Source: Patiria miniata
Taxonomy: Eukaryota; Echinodermata; Asteroidea; Valvatida; Asterinidae
Direction of reading: 5' to 3'
NCBI RefSeq assembly: GCF_015706575.1
Contig: NW_024037070.1
Location: 8,525,598-8,589,597 of the forward strand
Length of the DNA stretch: 64,000 bases
Shown here piece by piece: positions 28,562 through 39,552 of this stretch. The notes below the pieces were generated by a model. It did not search any database and had not been told where the DNA came from. It saw nothing but the letters and a program-made list of their open reading frames with translations. Each line of letters opens with the position of its first letter. The stretch's first letter is position 1. A program made the translations under genes and the position numbers.

Positions 28562-31500
28562 TCACACTTTTTTCAAAATCCTTGGATATGTTTTGGAGGA
28601 GGAATTACCTGTCTGGCTGACCCCCAAACTGCTATTTCGTGATCTCTGCCTGTGTTGGGCCTCCAGTAGAGCCAGTTTCCGTCCTATCACCAGCTCGGGG
28701 TTCCGTGCTAGGGTCAGAGCTACTAGCCACTTGTTACGGACCTGCCTTGACTTGAGCCAGCTGGCTGCTGCTACTCCAGAGTCCGGGATTTTTCCTATGA
28801 GCCTTTCCTCTTCGGCACTTCCATTTTCTGCAACGTTCATGAAGTCGAGTTGAATTTTGCTGGCGAGTACGATTGACTATTAATCGTGGTACTCACTACT
28901 ACATCGGCTTTGAACCAGACTCCAGCAATAATGGAGAATACTTTTGACATTTGCACTAATTGAAAAGCAGGAAGTTGCGGGTCTGAGTCCCTCCTGAAAA
29001 AGCTTGTGAATCTAATGCCGACACTTAATCTGTTAATGCCGATACCTATTTAAACTCCTGGACAGAGGCAAGTCGGGGTAAAGGGGCTTGCCCAAGGACA
29101 CAACATTTGTACAGCAGATGGATTTGAACCCCTGACCCTCTGATCATGAGCTTCGAGCCCTAACCACTAGGCCACACTCCCCCTACATTAATGGCTCCTT
29201 ATTGATCACCTATTATTCTATAGCCTGCCCAAGGGGCTTGCCCACGGGCACATCACATGGCCAGCAGCTGGATTTGAACCCCGACCCTCTGATCATGAGT
29301 CACGCACCCTGATCACTAGGCCACACCCCCCTACACTAATGGCCTTTAATTGGAACACCTGTTATATCTACAGCCTGCCTTCATACCTGCATTATTGATC
29401 AGCACAGCCAAGTCACTGTGTTCCAGTCTTCTCTTGCGCTTGTGTAAATCCAACAAGATGAAATGACAGAAGGTGATGACGACTGGATGAGTGTGAGCGA
29501 CTTCCAACTCTAAGAACCCCACATAAGACCGGAAACCTACAAGATGCAGTAAACATGAATTAGGACTTAAAGGTAATAAACAACATTTGCCAACTTCAAA
29601 AAACAAAACAAAACTACTAAATTATTATGAAATACCTTACTTGACTGTAAGTGAATAACAGTCTCAAGCATCCTGTGAAATCATAGCACCTGGTGTGCTG
29701 TCATTTTCAAGAAAAGTGGAATTTCTGTATCAATTTCCAACGATGGTCCGCCGACCATTGTTGGAAAAAACTGACTGTTTTCAAATACTGCCCTCATTTT
29801 ACCAAATTTAGTTAAGTCCACATTTTGTTTGCAATCGGTTACACATCCGCGAATGGGTGCAAGCAAGCTAGTCTGGTTCCTTGCCCTAACGATACCCTGA
29901 CGTCTATAAATTGCTTCATTTCGTCTGAAGTACGGTCAGGGAACCAGACTACAAGAGCAGCATTTTTTCTTGGTTTTTCCAGCAAAAGTATGAACGGAAA
30001 ACTCATAAACAGATCAGTGTAACAATATTTGCTATAATATACCAACCACCAAATCCATTTCTGAAAATTGCAGCAAAAACAAATGTTGTATACATGTACC
30101 TTTAACAGTCGGCAGAACTCTGCTTTCGAGAAAACGGAATAATTGTCTGGCAGCCAATACTTCAAAATGCAAAGTGCTAACAGGGGGAATTGCACAGGGA
30201 AAGACACCCACCTTGGTCCCAGGATTCCCAGCCACGCATCAGGGTGCAACGGTCCAAACGACCGATGAAAACCGTCTCCAGAACAATCGCTATGAAGATG
30301 CGAAAGAAACAGCTGAGGAGACCCACTAAGAAGTTGATGAACAGCGTGATGTAGATGGTGACATGGAAGATGCGTCTGTCAAAATCAAAACAGTTCTTGA
30401 CATTAAACAAAAGTTAGGAAAGTCATGGAGCATATCAAATCTCAGAGATTATTCATAAGATGGAATAGGTGTCGGGGTGATGTAAGTTCAATACTATTTT
30501 CTACTATCTCAAACATTTACGACATAATTACTCTTTTCCAACCTATTATCCAGACCCAGGTAGATGTCGCTGCTGCGGACAATTCTGGACTGCTCCCTGT
30601 CTGGCGCCCTCTGGAGGAAAACGATCCGCGACAGGAAGATCTGGCTGTAGTAGAACGCTCCAGTTATGATAATGGTCAACCTGTGTACAGAGTGACATAT
30701 ATAACCCATCAGTAACTGTACTACAGTGTATTACATTGTGAGACAGAACTTGGCACAAGTCATTGTGGAAAAAATGCAAAAAAACAAACAAATTGGGGTA
30801 ATTTTTCTTTTAATTTTCAGATTTATCGATGTTTGTAATCTTTGATATGTGTACAACACATAATTTAAAGAACTAGTATAAGAGTCGTGGAGTAAAAGAT
30901 TTTTTCCAATCTGTCAGGTACATTTGACTGCCAATGCTGTTACATCAATAAATTAGACAAAATTTTGAATTTAGGTTCTGGCGTTTGGAGCCCAGTGGGA
31001 CGTTTCTCAAAAGCAACAAACCATGTTACATTTTAGTAATATCCGTAATTGAAACATATGGCCCTCTAACTTTCTATTTTTATAAAAAAAAAGTTTTTAA
31101 ATAAAATGTTTCTTTCCTTCTGGTCAAATCCATTCAATATTAGTTGTTAGCAGTTGTGTTATTTTAAACAAAGAAAAATATAAGAAATTTGGACAGATGC
31201 AGGCCAATTTCCACCATGTTCCTATTAGTAATCATGACAAATAAATATGCTACTTAGTTGAGAATTGGTGGTTATTTTTTTTACTTACCAGTAAAGTTTA
31301 ATGTAATGAAGGACTTTGTCTTTGAATGTTATAATGAGGAATACCAGGGCCCACAGTAAAACTTGCAGCACCAAAAATCCTAAAGCAAGTTAGAAATAAA
31401 AAAAAAAAGTTGAAGGGACAAATGACCAACATTGATTGAAAGAGTTTTAGTAAGAAGTCTATCCCAAGGATGGAGACCTAAAAAGAGAAATAATGGAAAA

Positions 31501-34500
31501 TAAATCTGGTGGAAAAATTAAATAGCCCCCCCCCCCCCAAAAATGAAATCACACTTTCCCAGTCAACCTGGAACCAAAAGTGTCATTCATAAATACCTAA
31601 GACTGTTTACCCATTCCTATTGGTCGAGAGCCTGCTACCTGGGTGGTTTTAAACGGTTTATGAAAACTGACTGGTTCTAAACACTTTTTTCCAGTGTTAC
31701 ATGAAATTTGGACTCCAATGAAATCTGGTCCCTTTGACCCTTTTATTGGTTGAACCATCACATGGACCAGTCACTCTCCAAATTATCTTTCCTTACTTCA
31801 TAGAGTCCTAAATTCACACTACACCAGCACAGCTGCATTCTGCGCCACATCACACAGAACGTGCCACACACAACGTGCCACACACGTGCCAATTTCCATA
31901 TAAGGAGATTTTTAGTAACACTCGCATGAGGCACATACCATAAACATAGCTAGATGGGTGTTTAAAAAAACATGAAGTAAACTGTTGAACAAAATCGTTG
32001 GAAATTTATATTTTTTGACTCTTTTGACTGTGAAGATAAAAAAAACAACCCCGTACTCACCCCATGCTGTAAATGCTACATGATATCCTGTATAATACAG
32101 ACTTGAGCCCTGTGGTTTGAAATCAAGAATCAAAAAACAGTTGAAAAACCAAACTATGCTTTTGAAACCCACTCAGCTCTTTGTGTGAAAAGAGAAACAC
32201 ATGGTTAATTTCAAAATGGACTTTATTGTTAAATATTTCAGCACTGAAAGAAAGGTTTGTCAAATTATGTAAAAAAATGTATTAATACTTTTAAGGAGGC
32301 AAGGGGATTCAACCTCAAAACCAAATTGTTGGTTTTTTTTTAAGGGGGACCCTTTGTCAAATTTAAAGACATGACAACAGACCTTCTAGGCATTTTGGTA
32401 ACTTTCTTTTCTCTTTAGAGTAACTTTGACCTTAAACCTTAACAACCAAACCAACTTATCTTTCCGTGAAAAAGAATGTCTTCTTTAAACCATCCCCCCC
32501 CCCCAAAAAAAATTGGATGATTTTCATTCCCAAAGGGTCGAGGGTAAAAACACAATGGTTTTTCTGCCTTGTTTCTAAAAACACTGTTCAACCATGACAT
32601 GCAAGAAACAGTACACTTCAAAGACAGAAGCTTAAACATTCTTCTGACGGTTTGTATGTTACTCACCATCATATTATCAAATGTGGCTTTCTTCTCGGGG
32701 CAGAAGGAACGATCTCCTCTCCACAACTTTAAAGTGTGCCTCCTGGGGAAGGGGAAGGGGGGGTTTACAAATAATAATTCACAGAATTCAACAGAGTAAT
32801 ACGCAAAGTAGCAAACTTTTATAACGAAATATCAAATGAATCTTATTCTGGAATTCATGTTTTACAACTTCCGATGTTAAGCAACTGATGACCAGCCCAC
32901 CGGGTCATAACTTCCCTGACAAAGTCAGAAGGTTTAGGACGCAACGTCGCAAGTTGCAAAACATCAGTTCCAGAATAATATTCGATTGATAGTTTATCTA
33001 ATGTTACTGAATGACTGAGAACATACATCTTACGTTTTTATTATGTTTACACAAAAGAGTCATTCATCTTTTCTTTTCTTTGGTTTTTTTTTATAATTCA
33101 CTCAAAAGGAAATAATTTCTGATGCTTGATTACCTGTAACGTAGTTGCATATCGATGGTGAAGACAAAGGTTAAAACCAAGGAAACGACACAGGTAATCC
33201 AAAAGCAAATCTCTGTTGGGAAGGGGAAAAAAATAATAAATATGTCATATCAAACACTTTGGTTATAAAATCATCTAGCGCCTGGCCATCCAAGAGTGTA
33301 CGCTAAATAAAATGGATAGACGGAAAATGATTTGAAACAGCCATCCCGAGAAAAAAGCTCGCGACAATGGGCTTCGTGCATGGACAAGAGAGGGCGCTTT
33401 TTTTTACCACTTTCAATAGCCTAGTGGACAGAACACACCCGTGTGCGTACTGATTCTAGGGCGGATAGCTCAAAGTACGCACATTTTACTTTATTCTAAA
33501 TTGTCACGAAGCCAAAACGTCTTCGCGTGAGCGTCAACTATCAGCGATGCATTCCATTGTCTCTCGCAGTGGTCTCCCCCAACTCTCCCTTTCTTACCGT
33601 TGAGGGGGTACTTTGAGCACGGAGCCCATACAAGTTTAAAATCGTGACACACACACGGAGAAGAACTGAAAGTTTTAGAAGCTGTCCAAACACTTACTCA
33701 GAGTTTTATCATCCGGGTCGCCTGACTCGAACAAAAGTGATTCCAATTTGGCCGTCCATACCAAGGCAACCTTGGAAAAATGAACAAATCACCTTTTTTT
33801 TATGATACTTGTTTCTGGCGTGTTAACTGCCAGCTTTTGACTTTTTTTCTCCTTTACCTTGGATCAGATGCCTGTTTTTAAATTTGAGTAAATACGTGAT
33901 TCACTACAAAACTATTCTTTTTAACCCTAATTTACCAGGCATTACGTGCAAGGGAACCTTCATCAATTCTCCCAAATCCGCTGATGTGCAGAGCTTTCCA
34001 ACAGCGTCAAGTCCCACATAAAGTAATAATTCTTAGAGTTTAGGCACTCTCCTGAAGACAGTCAGAGTATACTGACCGGAACGTCGAGTTTATACCTCTG
34101 GTTCTTTTCAGAACCATTCTCTTAGTTGAGAAATTATTCACACATGGTGTTTCCGCAAACCTTTCATTATTCATTATATAACCCCAATAATAATCAGAAT
34201 GCCCCGTGTTAGGCCTTTGTGACGAATCAAAACGAAGGGCTGGTTATGCTCTCACAAATAGATGTGAACAACGAATTTGTACAATCTGGGACTCATTTCT
34301 TGGGATACGGTCAGAAGTTTAGCGAAAACAAATATTCCAGACGTGAACTGACCTGGGTGGTTGTGACTAGCGACAGGACGAGAGTGCAAATATTGTGACG
34401 GGAAAATCTGAAACCTAGGCGAAGAAACAAATAGAGAAAGAGAAATTATCAAATAAACTGGCAAGAAACTGACTTTGTACAATTGCAATATCTTGCTTGT

Positions 34501-37500
34501 CCCAATTTACCAACTTAATTTTGTAATCAATGTAAACCCAGTGCAGTCGGAGATGTTATGAGAAAAAAAACACAAGATTCCTCGTGTGGGGCTTGAACCC
34601 ATGACCACGTAAATACCAGTGCAGACGTCTGAACAATTCCACCAAAGTAAGCTTGTGATTTTTTTCCTGCAAGCTTTGGGTAGCACTGGGTAAAGAGTGC
34701 TTTTAAAATTTGGGTGCAGGACAAATTACATCGTACAAAACATTTTGTACCATTTATTTTTGTTGAAAGAAGAAAGCTGCATACGACAGGATTTGAATCT
34801 GCAAGTATTATGTAACGTACCTGGCACAGTGCCAATAAAACGCTGGAATAAACGCTCAAGTAGATGTGTACTCTTCCTGCAACGATGGAAAATAAAATTT
34901 CTTAAGAAGTAGAAAGTTAAAAAGAAAACAAGTTACACAACAAAACGTCCCTGGGCTGCTCTCCAACACGCTTAGCAGTGAGTCCATATCTTTTGAATTG
35001 TTTAAGCTGATTCTAGCTTAGCATGTTAATCTACTCAACACTTTTTTCTGCTTATTCAAAAATTAAAACTAAACAAGTTTCACTTACACTTTTGGAGTCG
35101 GTGGTGTCAGGAGAAACAGAACCCTGTGGTAGAAGTGCGTCATCGTGAAATCCTTTATCTTGGATGAATCCATTCTTTTATCCAGTAGCTGGGGAAAAAA
35201 AATACAAAATAGATTTCAGCAAACTAACAAAGAGGAGGTTTCACTTTATGAATTGTGTTTTTTTTTTCCACGAAAACGTGTGTGATTAAAAGAAAAAGCT
35301 TTAAGCTGGATGCAAGTCAAAAAAAAAGTCTCTTGTTTCTGGTATGGAGCTTGTCCCATAAGTGGTGCGGAGACGCGGCTTCTTTTTTTAATTTTTTTTA
35401 TTACTTTTTTGTCTTCAAATGTTGGCTGATGACTGCAAATGGTGCCCGACTAAATTTAGTGCAAAATGAATGGGAGCCCAGAGAGGCCACATAAAGCTTA
35501 TACTCAATCGTAACCCCATCTAAAAACACGTTAAAATTGTGCAGCAGCAGGATTCCAGTCAAACCAGTGAATTTGGTGGTTTTAAGACATCATACATTGA
35601 AATTTTTCTTTTTAAATTTTGCCGACGTGCATGGCTACAACGCCGCGCACGCAGACCAGAAACCAGAGCCTTTTTTTTGGCCTTATGCAATTATATTTAA
35701 TGCTATTTTGACCGGATTTGTGACTAGACTTGTGATTTACGGTCGAGTTGACTTGCGATTTACTTGTGACTGGACTTGTGATTTACTTATGACTGGACTT
35801 GTGACTGGACTTGTGATGGACTTGTGATTTACTTGTGACTAGATGTGTGACAGACTTGTAATTTACTTGTGACAGACTTGTGATTTACTTGTGACTGGAC
35901 TTGTGACAGACTTGTGTCTTGACTTGTGACTGGACTTGTGACTGGACTTGTGACTGGACTTGTGACTGGACTTGTGACTGGACTTGTGACAGGGCTTCTG
36001 ATTTATTTGTGATTTACTTGTGACTGGACTTGTGATGGACTTGTGACAGACTTGACTACATCCCCGATAGCTTGTGACTTGACTGGATGACGTGTGATGA
36101 CGTGTGATGACGTGTGATGACTTGTGATGACTTGTGATGACTTGTGATGGACTTGTTATGGCAAATATCACTTGATTACAATGTCGACCACAGCTTTTTG
36201 GTCAGAGGTAAAGCACTGCATTTCTAAAACTCACCACTGTAATGTTTTTAACGAGGCCAATTAAAAAACGGATCATCAATGCCAGGAAGCAGATTGTCCC
36301 CGATCCATAGCTTCCAAATTCCTGGATGTTGACAACAAAAAGTAAGAAATTAGTGAAGTCGTACACAAGACCCAATCAGCTTCCGTTTGTTACTACTCTT
36401 CAAAAACCCTTACAGACATTAATAATTTACTGCTTCTCGAGGCTTTGCACTTTTCAGAGTTTAAGGGTATAAATATTGTTGTTCCTTGAATCGGCACACA
36501 ATTTTTGTCAGGTTTTGTCAGATTCAGGGGTGCAAGGGTGAGAGGTCAAAGGTTAACTTCCCGCATTTACCCTTATGACAGCGAATACTGCTCCGTCGCC
36601 TTCAACGAGGTCACACTGAAATGCAACTGACATCATGTAACATGCAAACCTGTGTGAGAATAAAAAATAACCAGAAAAAAAGTTATGCCTTCGGGAGAAA
36701 TTTACAGATACATGCCATGTGAGATGAATGAGAAGTTTCAGTCAACATGCTCTGGTCCTGGAGAATACCTCAATTCTAGTCTAAAAGATTGTTTTGAATC
36801 TTACCAAGCCGTGCAATAGATCAGACCGAGGATGTTACCCAGAATCTTCTTGGATCGGAGACAGAGTAGGATTGGGTAGAATACCACACTGATGATGAGT
36901 GCATTGACTATGACCACTAAAAACCGCACAGTCCCTGTATCATAAAAACAGAACAACGTCATCAGAGTGTTGATAACATAAATGTGATGTCAACCCTGGT
37001 CAATTTTTTTTTTTTACAGATTTGAAAGGAGCACAATCTCAGCATTACTGCTGTGAAACCGCATGCTGGTACCATCTTTAGTTCAAAAATTATGGAAGTC
37101 GGAACACCAAGAGATGTGATGAAGTGATGTGATGAAGTGGCCCTATTTTGGCCTGTATCTCCAAATGAACGTTCCCGACAAACGACTCATTTAGCTTGAT
37201 CGCATCACAAATAGTTACATATCTAAATCACAGACAGCAGCAGGGGTAAAGGCAAGAGGGCATTCACTCCAACACTCTCTAAATATCATACATTGTGATG
37301 CCCCCCCCCCCCAACTGTTTACAGGAATGAACAGAGATAGATGCTCTATGCCCCTCCCCCTCCATCACTGCAGTTCTGAACACAGGTTGTGTTTTTCAAT
37401 TCATGTGTTGCATTCTACAGTCCGTTGATGTCCCGACCACTGATGTCAGGAACCCATTTCAGATTATGAAATCGAGCACCAGTAACCAACTTCACAAATT

Positions 37501-39552
37501 ACTCAGTAACTTTTCCGACATTAAAAAAGAAAGGTTTTGAATGTCATTTGTGGGGAATTTTCAAAATGAAAGCCAGGCTACATGGGGAATTATAATGCTC
37601 GGGAAACAGGCATGCAACTGGGAATTTAGGAAAAAAACGAGGAAATTCAAAACGACAAAAGACTTTGTACAGTGTTTTTTCAATTTGTAATGGCATTCCA
37701 GAGAAATAAAAACGAGGAATTCAGCGGATCCGAGGAAAAGTTGCATGCCTGGGGAAAGTTACAATTTACACCGTAAAGCTATTTATGAAGATCTTAACAG
37801 CAACTTCCGAAATTTGAATTTTGGAATTGGAATTCTTTGAATGGTACCCGTGATTTTTTCAGTTGAGTACCTGGTTCCCATACTACAGGTAAATGCACAC
37901 CCCTATTTGAAACATACCTTGCAACATTGGAGTGATTTGGCTGTAATCGTAATCACCCAGTAGTATGTTCTGATTGCCAATAATGGCCTCTGCCATGCTG
38001 GTCGACATGCTGCCAAAGGCAAATGCAAAGGACCAGCGGTCAGTGTAGCTGTCCACCAGGTTGACTGGGCTGTAACAATAACAGGGTGGATGTTACATTA
38101 TCATCCACAAAGGCCGAATTACAGTTGGACATTGGACATTTTCCAATTGTTTATTTTATTTGTCCAAAAGAAATACGTGTTCTCAGTCGAAGTTTGTACT
38201 GTAGAATTTAACACTTAAATGTTTCTATAGTGGAATAGTGAACATTTGTCAGTCCGATATGGGGGGGGGGGGGATAGGGGGATAGGGGGAGGATGGGAGG
38301 GCTTTGACACCTCAACCCCCCCCCCCCCCCTCCTCCCTGGATCCACTGTTGCTCAGGTTAAGCATTTTGTGTTACACACTACAAACTTACAATGCAACAC
38401 CTGGTCGCCCTCCGCAAAAAGATGGCCATAAGTGCACACGTTTCTCCAGAAAACAAAACAGAATCAAAATGGCAACCTGAAACATAAAAAAAGTGTAAAT
38501 GAAGCATTAACACTAATAATCCTTTTCTTGCAGAGAAAGCAAGATAGTGAAGAAGACTGGTTTATCGTCTTTTTACAATATTTCAATATTTTGTGGTATT
38601 TTCCCCACTGCGGTAAAATAAGGGTAGCAGCAAATTTGATGACACCCTCCTTTGCAAACATACATTCTGTGCCAAGTTGTCCTTTCAGTCAAAATCAGTC
38701 AAGTGACTGTTTTTAACAGTTAAGGGTTCCCACCCAACATAAGGCAGGATTGACTGGCTGTGACTATTTATGTAACTTGCTGCAACTTTGCTTGACTGTG
38801 GTTGATTAATAAACCAGCTGTGCCAACAATTTGCCTGCTTTGTCTGTTCATGGTCTGTTGACCATGTTGACTGAATTTGACTGCTCACACAGTGCTTGCT
38901 TGACATATGATCTGACTGCTTGTGACTAGCCTGGCTGAAAAGTATAGCAGGGGAAGTGGATGGAAATTTTGACTGAGTGTGACTGTTTAAATAGTAAGAG
39001 GGTTAACAAGACAGTCAGAAGAACAATCTTACAGCTGGTATGAGGCTGTACAGCATCCATACTCTGAGTACAAAGTAAGTACAGACTGGGTTGACGGGAG
39101 CTGGGGTGGTCATGTTGGAGACATCCTCTCTGTTTGGCAAACAAAAGAGATTTATTAAAACTGTGAAATTTGATAAAAAGATTAGCCGTTTATATTCGAC
39201 TGTGAACGTGAACCGAAAAACTCATTTTGAAAGCACTTTGCCATCTTGGTTATTGTTTTCTGTTTGCCATCGTCATCTTTTACATACTATTATAGTATTA
39301 CCCCTTAATTTCCCATCATTGGCTCATAAATCAAACTGCCCTCTTCCCACAAAATTAAAACTAATATTCAAGGTGTAATTATCAACCGTTAAGATGTGTC
39401 AAAAATACCAGAATGTCACTTTTGAGTGTCATTTAGTCAGTTGTTTTGGTGAGTCTTTTATAATTTTTTTGTTTTTAAATTAATGGGGTTCTCACTTCTA
39501 AAAAGTAAGGATTTAATACCACACCGAGAACCTACCCAAAATAATCCTCCAT
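28562..39552 (-). CDS. STRA6-like retinol transporter/receptor family protein, copy A, 19 exons
   Basis: Exons (5' to 3'): 39552-39536, 39129-39033, 38476-38391, 38069-37918, 36934-36805, 36649-36571, 36321-36235, 35188-35088, 34876-34821, 34414-34353, 33770-33698, 33212-33134, 32742-32667, 32108-32060, 31379-31289, 30680-30543, 30375-30212, 29536-29387, 28827-28562. All have GT-AG borders and join without stops to 650 residues (human STRA6 is 667). A short extracellular N-terminus (NMT sequon) leads to multiple membrane helices. STRA6 landmarks include LWPSFCGGRPG (vertebrate LWPDCVRGRPG), FYPILLCL, GFLELEVAHTHP at about 516 (vertebrate NFLKIEVSQSHP) and RNKWLVALTLARNP at about 592 (vertebrate RWGLAYTLLHNP). 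STRA6 moves retinol across the plasma membrane and binds calmodulin; that role here is inferred. The segment between QVALVW and KICFW is only about 20 residues, and the vertebrate YxxxGxG motif is absent. Unlike copies B and C there is no separate last exon. The donor of exon 16 (GTTGGA) is weak. Confidence 0.85.
29085..29378 (-). repeat. Tandem pair of tRNA-derived SINE-like units
   Basis: Two units of about 145 bp follow one another (about 29085-29226 and 29228-29378). On the minus strand each has an A-box-like TGGCCTAGTGGTTAGGG and a B-box-like GGGTTCAAATCC, as in a tRNA head, followed by GTGCCCGTGGGCAAGCC-like sequence. The pair ends next to exon 18 of STRA6-like copy A, in its intron 18. 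Confidence 0.6.
29567..30105 (+). mobile_element. TTAA-ended MITE, copy 3 (older)
   Basis: 539 bp, ends TTAAAGGTAATAAACAACAT and ATGTTGTATACATGTACCTT(TAA). It shares the layout of copies 1 and 2, including a diverged inner palindrome (CAACGATGGTCCGCCGACCATTGTTG has mismatches) and the CTGGTTCC...GGAACCAG pair. It sits in intron 17 of copy A. More differences imply an older insertion. Confidence 0.7.
31560..31740 (-). repeat. Dispersed repeat shared with 60983-61160
   Basis: In intron 14 of copy A. The stretch with TGTTTACCCATTCCTATTGG, AAACACTTTTTTCCAGTG and AAATTTGGACTCC is the reverse complement, with changes, of about 60983-61160 in an intron of copy C. No coding signal; family unknown. 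Confidence 0.55.
34586..34660 (-). repeat. tRNA-like SINE fragment
   Basis: On the minus strand the block contains a B-box-like GTCATGGGTTCAAGCCCC preceded by a degenerate A-box region. It lies in intron 9 of STRA6-like copy A. Too short and degenerate for a tRNA gene. Confidence 0.4.
35319..35682 (+). mobile_element. GGCC-A(n) TIR MITE, diverged copy
   Basis: About 364 bp, closely related to 43951-44321: same start GTCTC(T)GTTTCTGGTATGG, same core (ATGACTGCAAATGGTGCCCG) and same end CCAGAAACC..TTTTTTTTGGCC. It lies in intron 7 of copy A, just left of the GACTTGTG minisatellite. No coding capacity. Confidence 0.7.
35705..36165. repeat. Minisatellite, unit about GACTTGTGACTG
   Basis: Imperfect 11-12 bp units (GACTTGTGACTG, GATTTACTTGTG, GATGACGTGTGA) run across about 460 bp in intron 7 of copy A. 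A fragment of the same type lies at 1-45. The open frame over it is a repeat artefact. Confidence 0.85.
38258..38332. repeat. Poly-G / poly-C low-complexity pair in intron 3 of STRA6-like copy A
   Basis: A G run with GATAGGGG units faces a C run some 40 bp further on, so the two can pair as an inverted repeat. No coding signal. Confidence 0.6.

Noticed and set aside
29839-30249. 136-residue minus-strand open frame
   Set aside because: It runs from exon 17 of STRA6-like copy A through its donor into a TTAA MITE; only the exon part is real.
35863-36171. Open frame rich in CHKSSHKS
   Set aside because: Encoded by the GACTTGTG minisatellite in an intron of STRA6-like copy A.
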